Shown here in pieces: positions 12,161 through 21,688 of a DNA stretch of 64,000 nucleotides. The notes below the pieces were generated by a model that saw nothing but the letters and a program-made list of their open reading frames with translations, searched no databases and was not told the DNA's origin. The position numbers and the translations under genes were made by a program. The stretch is taken from the NCBI RefSeq assembly GCF_022132145.1, contig NZ_JAJISP010000001.1, positions 620,001-684,000 on the forward strand, in the 5' to 3' direction. The stretch comes from Pseudomonas sp. MMS21 TM103 (lineage in GTDB: Bacteria; Pseudomonadota; Gammaproteobacteria; Pseudomonadales; Pseudomonadaceae). Each line of letters begins with the position of its first letter. The first letter of the stretch is position 1.

Positions 12161-12768
12161 AACCCCCTAACCTCGGCGCGGTTCAGCGCCAGCCACTGCA
12201 AGGCGATGATGCTCGCCGCATTGTTGATTCGCCCATCCTTGACCGCGTCCAGGGCATCCTCCAGCGGCAGGACATGCACCCGAATGTCCTCCCCCTCATC
12301 AGCCAGACCATGCACGCCCCCGGCCCCCAGGCTATTGCACCGCCCGAGGTAGAGGTAGACACGCTCGTTCGAACCACCGGGCGAAGGAAAGTATTCGCTA
12401 ATCGGCCACAGCGAGGTCAGGGCCAGGTTGGCTTCCTCCACCGCCTCACGCAGCGCCACTTCTTCCGGCTGTTCATCAGTATCGATCAGCCCCGCGACCA
12501 ACTCCAGCAGCCAGGGGCTGGCGGATTTGCCCATGGCGCCGACGCGGAACTGTTCGATCAGCACCACTTCATCGCGCTGCGGGTCATAGGGCAACACGCA
12601 TACGGCATCGTGGCGGATAAACAGCTCGCGACTGAGGACCGGACCCATTTCGCCAGAAAACTGCACATGGCGCAGACGCAGGCGATCGAGGCTATAGAAC
12701 CCACGGAAACAGGCTTCTCGCTCGATAATTTGCACCGCATCCGGGCCGGGTTTGAAGGTGTCGGTCAT
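12151..12768 (-). CDS. nudF: ADP-ribose pyrophosphatase
   Basis: A 205-residue Nudix hydrolase starting MTDTFKPGPDAVQIIERE; the in-frame TTG at 12783 is a weaker alternative. NudF splits ADP-ribose to AMP and ribose-5-phosphate. The Nudix box runs from the Gly of AGLIDTDEQPEE through LREAVEEANLAL: the glutamates are intact (REAVEE), but the conserved Gly that normally follows EEx is Asn here. Since the box metal ligands are preserved, activity is still likely. It heads the nudF-DUF1249-cpdA group and is divergent from the lipoprotein gene at 12965, with a 196-bp intergenic region. Confidence 0.93.
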   Translation of the reverse strand: MTDTFKPGPDAVQIIEREACFRGFYSLDRLRLRHVQFSGEMGPVLSRELFIRHDAVCVLPYDPQRDEVVLIEQFRVGAMGKSASPWLLELVAGLIDTDEQPEEVALREAVEEANLALTSLWPISEYFPSPGGSNERVYLYLGRCNSLGAGGVHGLADEGEDIRVHVLPLEDALDAVKDGRINNAASIIALQWLALNRAEVRGLWS

Positions 12769-12964
12769 CCACGTCTCACTCAATCCGATAATCTGGGCTT
12801 TCGCGCATCCTACCCCTGCATCCAGCCTTGCGCAGCCTCTTTGCAGATTAGGCGCTGACTGGGATCATGCAGCGCTGCCGCAACGGGTTACCCTGGCGAA
12901 CCACTGGGACAACCGGCAGTCCAACTCCGCGACCCTACCCTCTCTCCGTCTGGCGCAGAACTCA

Positions 12965-13705
12965 ATGTTTGCACGTAAAAAACTCGTCACCATCAGTCTT
13001 GGCCTCCTGCTAAGCGCCTGCCAGAGCCTGCTGCCAGGCGATAGCCCATTGCCGGTGCAGCGTGTCGCCTGGGAGCGTATCCAGCCCGACTGCCAAGGCG
13101 ATACCTGCCCGCTAGTCAACATCGACACCCTGATTTTTCCCGACGAACCGCCACTCAGCGCATTGATCGAACAACGCCTGCTGCAAATGACCACCGATTC
13201 GCCGGACGCGCCCCTGCCCGCTTCGCTGCAGTCCTACGAAAAGGACTTCCTGCATAGCGCCAAGCGCGGCTGGAACACCTACCTGCAAGCCAAGGTGCGC
13301 GAACAACATGACCAACTGGTGGTCATCGAATTTTCCAGCTACCTGTCCACGGGCGGGGCGCACGGCATGCCTGGGCGCGGCTTCATCAACTACGATCGCA
13401 GGCTGCAAAAGGCCCTGAGCCTGCAGGACATGCTACTGCCCGGCCAGACAGCCGCGTTCTGGAGCCTTGCCAGCCAGGCCCACCAGCGTTGGCTGGCCGC
13501 CAACCAACTGGACCAGGACCCCGAGTACAGCCGCAACTGGCCGTTCGAGCCCACCGAGAACGTTGCCCTCGGCCAGGCCGCAGTGCTGCTGAAATACAAC
13601 GTCTACAGCATTGCGCCCTACTCCAGCGGGCATCCGCAGCTGACGATTCCCTACAGCCAGCTCCAGGGAATCCTCAAACCGCAATACTTTCCTGCCGGCG
13701 ACTGA
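12965..13705 (+). CDS. RsiV-like lipoprotein (DUF4163/DUF3298 type)
   Basis: The ATG at 12965 gives a 246-residue protein whose N-terminus MFARKKLVTISLGLLLSACQ has a lipoprotein signal ending in Leu-Ser-Ala-Cys. Open frame upstream reaches 12752 inside nudF and is not used. The mature part has the SSYLSTGGAHGMPGRGFINYD region followed by LSLQDMLLPG and a C-terminal PYSSGHPQLTIPYSQLQGIL, matching the DUF4163/DUF3298 pair found in RsiV-related proteins. Despite the name, this is not evidence of an anti-sigma role. Its 3' end overlaps the 3' end of cytX by 32 bp on the opposite strand. Confidence 0.85.
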   Translation: MFARKKLVTISLGLLLSACQSLLPGDSPLPVQRVAWERIQPDCQGDTCPLVNIDTLIFPDEPPLSALIEQRLLQMTTDSPDAPLPASLQSYEKDFLHSAKRGWNTYLQAKVREQHDQLVVIEFSSYLSTGGAHGMPGRGFINYDRRLQKALSLQDMLLPGQTAAFWSLASQAHQRWLAANQLDQDPEYSRNWPFEPTENVALGQAAVLLKYNVYSIAPYSSGHPQLTIPYSQLQGILKPQYFPAGD

Positions 13706-14963
13706 AGGCCCCGAAGACCAACTGCAGCCCACCGGCCAGTAACAACGCCGGCAGGGTCGCGCCGATATCGGGCCAGAAATTCGCCAGCACATGATAGATG
13801 GTCGCACCGCAAGCCCAGGCCAGCAGCGTATCCCAGCGCAGCGCCACGCGCGGCGCCAGCTCGGCCCGGCGACGGCGCAGGATGAAGTGATCGACCAGCA
13901 CCACACCGAACAGCGGGGCGAACACCGAGCCAATCAGCAACAGGAAGTTCTGGTACTCGGCCAGCGGCGCGAACCAGGCGATCAGGGTGCACAGCGCACC
14001 AATCGCCAACGCCAGCAGCTCGACCCTGAACGGCAGCAGAATGCCGACGGAGACCGCCGCCGAATGGATGTCGGCAAAGGCGTTCTCTGACTCGTCGAGC
14101 AGGATCAGCAGCAACGGAATGCCCAAGCCGGCGCCCGCCAGGGCCAACAGCAAGGCGTTGACTTCACCGTTGTCGGCAAAGGCCAGGGTGTAGGCCACGC
14201 CCAGACTCATCAGCCAGAAGTTGCCGACGAAGAAGCCCAGCGCAGTGCCGCCAAACACCCGGCCAGCCGCCTTGCCGAAGCGCGAGTAGTCGGCGATCAG
14301 CGGCAGCCAGGACAGCGGCATGGCGATCGCAATGTCGAAGCCCAGGGCGAACGGCATCGAACCATCGCCGCGGCGCGCCCACAACGCCGCGAGATCGGCC
14401 TTGTCGAACAGGTTCCAGGTCAACCAGAGGCAGGCACCGAGCAGCAACCAGATCCCCCATTTGCGCAGGATCCGGCGCACGAAGGTCAGCGGGCCGGCTA
14501 CCGCCAGCAGCGTCGCCAGCGCGCCAAACAACAGGGTCCACAGGCCCGGACTGTTCCACAGGCTGCCCTCGCCGAAGGCCCGCACCGCCAACACGCTGGC
14601 GGCATCGCGCATGACGATGATCTCGAATGCGCCCCAACCGACCAGTTGCAACAGGTTGAGCAAGGCCGGCACCACCGCCCCCTTGCTGCCCAGGCTGAGC
14701 TTCAGCGCCGCCATGGACGACAGCCCGGTATCGCTGCCGATTACCGCGACCGCACCCAACAACAGCACGCCGACGGCGGTGCCACAGGCGATCGCCAGCA
14801 ACGCGCCGCCCAGGCCCAGGCCCGGCGCCAGCAGGGCGCCAAGTTGCAGCACCATCAGGCCGATCCCTAGGGAAAACCACAGGGAAAACATGTCGCGCGC
14901 GCCAAACACCCGCTGAGCGGCCGAGACCGGCACATGCGGTGAGTAACTAGTTGGGGGGTTCAC
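13674..14963 (-). CDS. cytX: Putative hydroxymethylpyrimidine transporter CytX
   Basis: A polytopic membrane protein of about 430 residues and roughly 12 helices from the NCS1 cation-symporter family. The conserved start FGARDMFSLWFSLGIGLMVL and its position directly downstream of thiC under a TPP riboswitch point to CytX, which is proposed to import the thiamine precursor hydroxymethylpyrimidine. The start is uncertain. The GTG at 14963 gives VNPPTSYSPHVPVSAAQR, the family-like N-terminus, but has a poor ribosome site. An in-frame ATG at 15008 has AGGAG five bases upstream, yet both lie inside an 11-bp perfect hairpin and the added residues do not look like the family. Confidence 0.88.
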   Translation of the reverse strand: MNPPTSYSPHVPVSAAQRVFGARDMFSLWFSLGIGLMVLQLGALLAPGLGLGGALLAIACGTAVGVLLLGAVAVIGSDTGLSSMAALKLSLGSKGAVVPALLNLLQLVGWGAFEIIVMRDAASVLAVRAFGEGSLWNSPGLWTLLFGALATLLAVAGPLTFVRRILRKWGIWLLLGACLWLTWNLFDKADLAALWARRGDGSMPFALGFDIAIAMPLSWLPLIADYSRFGKAAGRVFGGTALGFFVGNFWLMSLGVAYTLAFADNGEVNALLLALAGAGLGIPLLLILLDESENAFADIHSAAVSVGILLPFRVELLALAIGALCTLIAWFAPLAEYQNFLLLIGSVFAPLFGVVLVDHFILRRRRAELAPRVALRWDTLLAWACGATIYHVLANFWPDIGATLPALLLAGGLQLVFGAFSRRQESIAV

Positions 14964-14984
14964 TATGGGGAAGGTCTCAAAGAA

Positions 14985-15022
14985 CTGAATAGGGAACGCC
15001 AGGAGCATGCTTGCTCCTGGCG
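14985..15022 (-). terminator. Hairpin after thiC, probable intrinsic terminator or attenuator
   Basis: A perfect 11-bp inverted repeat (CGCCAGGAGCA at 14997-15007 and TGCTCCTGGCG at 15012-15022) with a 4-base loop lies 14 bp after the thiC stop. On the minus strand it is followed by TTCCCTATTCAGTTCTTT, a T-biased but interrupted tail, so termination may be partial. It would separate thiC from cytX or meter read-through into it. Confidence 0.55.
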
Positions 15023-15035
15023 TCGGGCAACGCTG

Positions 15036-17132
<2,097 letters not shown>

Positions 17133-17354
17133 AACCTGGCCAGTCTAATCAAGACACCGCAATAAAACCAACCGGGGAGTCAAAAAAGCCTGACCCGCGC
17201 GTCGGATAGTGACGACAGCCTCCCAGCCAAGCAGATTGTTGCGCACAGGCAACATAGCTTGTTGCAAACTACACTCAGCCACATTAAGCATGCCTTGACC
17301 CCCTTGGCAGTGCCCCTTAGCCTTGCCGATTACCGCCAAAATCAGGATCTCCTC

Positions 17355-18803
17355 ATGTTGCGCAGACTCTCCCTGACTCTTGCTGTGGCTGCTGCTTCCG
17401 TCGGCATGGCCTGGGCTGAACAGGCCCCGCTCTCCACCAAAACGGACCTCGTCACGGTCTATCAGGAAGCCGCCAACAACAACGCCGACCTGGCGGCCGC
17501 CCGCGCCGACTACCAGGCGCGCCGCGAAGTGGTGCCGCAGGCTCGTTCCGGCTTGCTGCCGAACCTCTCCGCCGGTGCCAACCTGAGCGACACCCGGACC
17601 GATGTGGATACATCGAACGGATCGCAATCTATTTCCCGCAGCGGCACGGTGTACCAGGCCAACCTCAGCCAGCCGCTGTTCCGCGCAGACCGCTGGTTCC
17701 AACTGCAGGCCGCCGAAGACAGTAGCGAGCAGGCCGCGCTGGAACTGTCCGCGATCGAACAGAATCTGATCCTGCAGAGTGCGGAAACCTACTTCGCGGT
17801 GCTGCGCGCCCAGGACACCCTGGCCTCGACCAAGGCCGAAGAAGCCGCCTTCAAGCGCCAACTCGATCAGGCCAACGAACGTTTCGACGTCGGCCTGTCG
17901 GACAAGACCGACGTGCTTGAGGCACAGGCCGGCTTCGATACGGCACGGGCCAACCGGATCATCGCCCAGCGCCAGGTCGAGGATGCCTTCCAGGCACTGA
18001 TCACCCTGACCAACCGCGAATATGTAGCGCTCGAAGGAATCGAACACAGCTTGCCGATCCTGGCGCCGACACCGAACGACGCCAAGGCCTGGGTCGATAC
18101 CGCCGCCGCGCAAAATCTCAACCTGCAAGCCAGCAATTATGCGGTGAGCGCCGCCGAGGAAACCCTGCGCCAGCGCAAGGCCGGACATGCGCCGACCCTG
18201 GACGCGGTGGCCAGCTACCAGAGAGGCGATAACGACAGCCTTGGCTTCACCAATTCGGGAACACCCGGGCAGCCGCGTTTCAGCAGCGATGCCGAACAGC
18301 GCTCGATCGGCCTGCAATTGAATATCCCGCTCTATAGCGGCGGTCTGACCAGCTCCCAGGTGCGCGAGTCCTACCAGCGCCTGACCCAAAGCGAGCAGTT
18401 GCGCGAAAGCCTGCGCCGTCAGGTGGTGCAAAGCACCCGCAACCTGCACCGCGCGGTAAACACCGACGTGGAAACCGTGCAGGCGCGCAAGCAGTCGATC
18501 ATCTCCAACCAGAGCGCCCTGGAGGCCACGGAAATCGGCTATCAGGTCGGCACCCGCAACATCGTCGACGTGCTTGATGCCCAGCGCCAACTGTACAGCT
18601 CGGTACGTACCTATAACGATGCGCGCTATGACTACATTCTCAACAACCTGCGCCTCAAGCAGGCCGCCGGCACCCTGAGCCCGGCCGACCTGGAAGCCCT
18701 CGAGCAATACCTCAAGTCGGACTACGACCCAGACAAGGACTTCCTGCCACCCGACCTGGCCAAGGCCGCCGAAGCGCAGTTGCGCGGCAATCTGGATTAT
18801 TAA
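17355..18803 (+). CDS. tolC: TolC-family outer membrane efflux protein
   Basis: A 482-residue protein with a signal peptide (MLRRLSLTLAVAAASVGMAWA) and two tandem repeats of the outer-membrane-factor helical hairpin. Landmarks are the Asn-rich NNNADLAAARADYQARRE near the N-terminus and VGTRNIVDVLDAQRQLYSSVRTYNDARYDYI near the end, as in TolC. It should form a trimeric channel serving type I secretion and multidrug export. The ATG at 17355 has AGGA about six bases upstream; 32 extra residues of open frame upstream have no site. It is divergent from thiC and its riboswitch. The relative in P. aeruginosa at this locus is, from memory, OpmH. Confidence 0.93.
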   Translation: MLRRLSLTLAVAAASVGMAWAEQAPLSTKTDLVTVYQEAANNNADLAAARADYQARREVVPQARSGLLPNLSAGANLSDTRTDVDTSNGSQSISRSGTVYQANLSQPLFRADRWFQLQAAEDSSEQAALELSAIEQNLILQSAETYFAVLRAQDTLASTKAEEAAFKRQLDQANERFDVGLSDKTDVLEAQAGFDTARANRIIAQRQVEDAFQALITLTNREYVALEGIEHSLPILAPTPNDAKAWVDTAAAQNLNLQASNYAVSAAEETLRQRKAGHAPTLDAVASYQRGDNDSLGFTNSGTPGQPRFSSDAEQRSIGLQLNIPLYSGGLTSSQVRESYQRLTQSEQLRESLRRQVVQSTRNLHRAVNTDVETVQARKQSIISNQSALEATEIGYQVGTRNIVDVLDAQRQLYSSVRTYNDARYDYILNNLRLKQAAGTLSPADLEALEQYLKSDYDPDKDFLPPDLAKAAEAQLRGNLDY

Positions 18804-18865
18804 GCCGCCCAGATTGAGCGGCTCACGTTTGAGTCGCTCGGATTGAACCGTCCTGCGCAACGAAG

Positions 18866-18892
18866 AAGCCCGACGCGAGTCGGGCTTTTTTG
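18866..18892 (+). terminator. Rho-independent terminator of tolC
   Basis: AAGCCCGAC (18866-18874) pairs with GTCGGGCTT (18879-18887) around a GCGA loop and is followed by a T run (TTTTTT counted from 18886). It lies about 60 bp after the tolC stop. Confidence 0.92.
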
Positions 18893-18914
18893 TGGGTACT
18901 GCGTGGAGACTCGT

Positions 18915-18977
18915 GGTGCGCACGGCGCACCCTACCCGATAGTCGCATTCCATCGCGTAGGGTGCGCCGCGCGCACC
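18915..18977. repeat. Imperfect inverted repeat between convergent tolC and waaA
   Basis: The 21-bp arms at 18915-18935 and 18957-18977 are inverse complements with a single mismatch and a 21-bp spacer. The arm core is GTAGGGTGCGCC. The unit resembles a dispersed palindromic element common in gammaproteobacterial intergenic regions (recalled, not searched). It lies 7 bp beyond the waaA stop and could also act as a transcription stop for waaA. Confidence 0.75.
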
Positions 18978-18984
18978 TCGTCTT

Positions 18985-20274
18985 TCATGAACGCGGCAGC
19001 AGGCCCGCCAGCCCCGCCAGCAAGCGAGCCAACGCGCCCTGGTTGGCCTGCATGACCGCCTGGCCCGCCTGGCGCATGTTCTGCGCCAGGGCAGGCTCGC
19101 GCCACAGCTGATCGACCCGGTGCGCCAGGCCCTCGGCATCCGCCACTTCGAGCAGCGCGCCGGCTTCACGCAACTGCGCGGCGATCTCGAGAAAATTGAA
19201 CAGGTGCGGGCCGCTGAGTACCGGCTTGCCCAGCGCCGCCGGCTCCAGTAGGTTGTGCCCGCCATTGCCCACCAGGCTGCCACCGACGAAAGCCAGATCG
19301 GCCAGGGCATAGAGAAACAGCAACTCGCCCATGGTGTCGCCGAGCAACACCTGATCGCCCGCCGCCACCGCCTCGCCACTGGAGCGCCGGCGCGTGCCGA
19401 AGCCTTGGCGCTGGCACAACTCGAAGACCGAGTCGAAGCGTTCCGGGTGCCGCGGCACCAGGATCAACAGAGCCGCGGGCCACCGTTCGAGTAGCACGCG
19501 GTGCGCCGCCAGGACGATTTCATCCTCACCGGCGTGGGTGCTGGCGGCGATCCACACCGGCCGCTGCACGGCGCCCCACTGCTCGCGCAACGTGGCGGCG
19601 CGCATCAGCAACGCGGGGTCGATCCTCAGGTCGAACTTGATCGAGCCGGTCACCTCGACGCACTCGGGTCGCGCACCCAGGCGGCGAAAGCGCTCGGCCT
19701 CGGCGCTGGTCTGCACCGCAATCAGGCTCAACTCGGCCAGCATCGGCGCGGTCAGCTTGGCAAAGCGTGCATAACCACGCGCCGAACGTTCGGACAACCG
19801 CGCATTGGCCAGGACCACGGGTATGCCGCGGCGGGCACATTGATGGATGTGGTTGGGCCACAACTCGGTCTCCATGACCACCGCCAGTCGCGGCTGCGCG
19901 CGGTCGAGAAACCGTGCCGCGGCCCACGGCAAGTCATAGGGCAGGTAGCAGTGCTGCACGCGCCCGGCATAGTCGGGCCCGGCGAACATGGCCTGAATCC
20001 GTTCGGAGCCGGTCGGTGTCATGCAGGTGATGGTGATCGGCAGCTGCGGGTAGCGCGCCAGCAGTTCACGAATCAGCGGCGCGGCGGCAATGCTCTCGCC
20101 CACCGACACGGCATGCAGCCAGATGCCACCGGTTTGCAGGGGCGGCAAGCCAAGGGAGAAGCGTTCGCCAATCCGCTTGGCATATGCCGGTGCGCGCCAC
20201 GCGCGCCAGGCCAGGCGCCCGGCGACCAGGGGCAGACCGAGATGCAGCAGCAGGGTGTAGAGGTGTCTGTTCAT
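18985..20274 (-). CDS. waaA: 3-deoxy-D-manno-octulosonic acid transferase
   Basis: A 429-residue GT30 glycosyltransferase with an N-terminal hydrophobic anchor (MNRHLYTLLLHLGLPLVAGR). It moves Kdo from CMP-Kdo onto lipid IVA at the inner face of the cytoplasmic membrane. The catalytic glutamate is E60 in WLHAVSVGES, the same number as in the E. coli enzyme, and the later FVGGSLVGNGGHNLLEPAALGKP motif binds the nucleotide. I chose the ATG at 20274; the open frame to 20307 runs into the LysR gene stop. It converges with tolC across the inverted repeat at 18915-18977. Confidence 0.95.
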   Translation of the reverse strand: MNRHLYTLLLHLGLPLVAGRLAWRAWRAPAYAKRIGERFSLGLPPLQTGGIWLHAVSVGESIAAAPLIRELLARYPQLPITITCMTPTGSERIQAMFAGPDYAGRVQHCYLPYDLPWAAARFLDRAQPRLAVVMETELWPNHIHQCARRGIPVVLANARLSERSARGYARFAKLTAPMLAELSLIAVQTSAEAERFRRLGARPECVEVTGSIKFDLRIDPALLMRAATLREQWGAVQRPVWIAASTHAGEDEIVLAAHRVLLERWPAALLILVPRHPERFDSVFELCQRQGFGTRRRSSGEAVAAGDQVLLGDTMGELLFLYALADLAFVGGSLVGNGGHNLLEPAALGKPVLSGPHLFNFLEIAAQLREAGALLEVADAEGLAHRVDQLWREPALAQNMRQAGQAVMQANQGALARLLAGLAGLLPRS

Positions 20275-20307
20275 GGGCGCGCAGCTTAGCAGAGCGGCCG
20301 CGAGCAA

Positions 20308-21192
20308 TCAGCCGATGGCTTGCAGGCGCTCGGCAAAACAGTCGGCCAGCCAGAGTGCCGCCGGCCCCAGGGCCTCATCGCGCCGGCAGACCAACTCCAC
20401 CACCAGCGGCGGCGGGGTCCAGTCGCTGCGCAATTCAACCAATTGGCCCTGGTAGGTCGGGTACTGCACCACATGGCGCGGCAACCAGGCCCAGCCGAGG
20501 TTGCGCATCAACAACTCGGCCATGGCGTAGAAGCTGTCGGTGCGCCAGACCGAGGGGCTGATCTGCTCGCCGCCCGGATAGAGGCTGTCCTGCGGCGCCA
20601 TCAGCAATTGCCGATGGCGCGCCAACTCGCGCCGATCGACATGCCCCGCCCCCGCCAGCGCATGCCCGGCACCGCACACGGTGACCATCTCGATAGTGCC
20701 CAATCGCTGGCGCTCCAGGGCTTCAGGCATCTGCTCGTGGTGAAACAGCAGCCCGAGGTCGGCGCGGCGCTCCAGCAGCTTGCGCGCGACATCGCCCTGG
20801 GCGCCGCTGGCCAGTTGCACCTCCAGCAGCGGGAAGGCCTGGGCCAGGGCCTCGAGGCTGTCGAGCACCGGCTGATAGGGCATGGCCTCGTCCTGGGCCA
20901 GACGCAGGCGCACTTCCTCACCGCGCACCAGCCCCAGCGCCCGGCCTTGCAAACGTTCGCACTGGCGCAGCACCTCGCGTGCTTCTTCCAGTAGCGACGC
21001 ACCGGCGGCCGTCAGGTGTGGCTGGCGGCCACTGCTGCGCTTGAACAGCAGTACCCCGAGATCGGCTTCCAACATGGCAATCGCATTGCTCACCGCCGAC
21101 TGCGCGCGATTCATCTGCCGGGCCACGGCAGAAAACGACTGGCCCTCGGCCACGCTGACGAACAGGCGGATTTGTTCAAGGCTCCACTGCAC
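20308..21192 (-). CDS. LysR-family transcriptional regulator
   Basis: The 294-residue protein has an N-terminal winged helix-turn-helix (VAEGQSFSAVARQMNRAQSAVSNAIAMLE, about residues 10-40) and a C-terminal periplasmic-binding-like effector domain. I chose the GTG at 21192, which has GGAG seven bases upstream and gives VQWSLEQIRLFVSVAE; an upstream GTG at 21222 would add ten residues. It is divergent from the SMR transporter gene and probably regulates it, itself, or both. A GGTAA-N5-TTACC palindrome lies in the shared region. The inducer is unknown. Confidence 0.92.
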   Translation of the reverse strand: MQWSLEQIRLFVSVAEGQSFSAVARQMNRAQSAVSNAIAMLEADLGVLLFKRSSGRQPHLTAAGASLLEEAREVLRQCERLQGRALGLVRGEEVRLRLAQDEAMPYQPVLDSLEALAQAFPLLEVQLASGAQGDVARKLLERRADLGLLFHHEQMPEALERQRLGTIEMVTVCGAGHALAGAGHVDRRELARHRQLLMAPQDSLYPGGEQISPSVWRTDSFYAMAELLMRNLGWAWLPRHVVQYPTYQGQLVELRSDWTPPPLVVELVCRRDEALGPAALWLADCFAERLQAIG

Positions 21193-21213
21193 AACCAATC
21201 TCCATAGCAGATA

Positions 21214-21250
21214 GGTAATCACTTTACCCCATCAGCTGAACAACTAGAAT
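21214..21250 (+). promoter_or_regulatory. Candidate sigma-70 promoter and operator for the SMR gene
   Basis: TTTACC (21223-21228) and TAGAAT (21245-21250) are spaced 16 bp apart and make a plausible -35/-10 pair 28 bp upstream of the SMR start. The -35 lies in a perfect GGTAA-TCACT-TTACC palindrome (21214-21228), a reasonable binding site for the divergent LysR protein. No experimental support. Confidence 0.45.
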
Positions 21251-21278
21251 GGCCGACAGATCAAACAGGAGGCCCACC

Positions 21279-21611
21279 ATGAGCGGCTATCTTTATCTCG
21301 CTATCGCCATCACCGCCGAAGTCATCGCGACCACCTCGATGAAGGCACTGGACGGCTTCAACAAACCGCTCCCCCTGCTGCTGGTGGTGGTCGGCTACGC
21401 CATTTCCTTCTGGATGCTCAGCCTGGTGGTCAAAACCATTCCGGTCGGCGTTGCCTACGCCGTCTGGGCGGGCCTGGGCATCGTGCTGGTGAGCATTGCC
21501 GCGGTATACCTCTACCAGCAGCGCCTCGACCTGCCGGCCATGCTCGGCATGGGCCTGATCGTCTGCGGCGTGGTGGTGATTCAATTGTTCTCGCACAGCG
21601 TCGGCCATTGA
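21279..21611 (+). CDS. emrE: Small multidrug resistance (EmrE-like) transporter
   Basis: A 110-residue protein with four membrane helices, the exact size of E. coli EmrE. The essential proton/substrate glutamate is E14 (MSGYLYLAIAITAEVIATTS), and the conserved PVGVAYAVWAGLG with its tyrosine and tryptophan is present. It should export cationic dyes and quaternary ammonium compounds as a dual-topology dimer in exchange for protons. AGGAGG lies six bases upstream of the ATG. From memory, the P. aeruginosa gene at this position (PA4990) was described as an EmrE homologue. A guanidinium-exporting (SugE-like) role is less likely. Confidence 0.93.
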   Translation: MSGYLYLAIAITAEVIATTSMKALDGFNKPLPLLLVVVGYAISFWMLSLVVKTIPVGVAYAVWAGLGIVLVSIAAVYLYQQRLDLPAMLGMGLIVCGVVVIQLFSHSVGH

Positions 21612-21688
21612 GCTGGCGCTCGTGCCTGGAAGCCCGACACTAGCAGTTGCCGTTATACTGCGGGCCTGATCTCCAATGAGGCCCTCGC

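Noticed and set aside
14953..14958. G6 tract near the cytX start as a second phase switch
   Set aside because: It is only six bases, encodes Pro-Pro in the N-terminus and does not disrupt any frame, so there is no evidence for slippage.
17145..19379. 744-residue minus-strand open frame across the tolC gene
   Set aside because: Antisense shadow of tolC that runs into the waaA end and the 18915-18977 repeat. No ribosome site and no recognisable domain.
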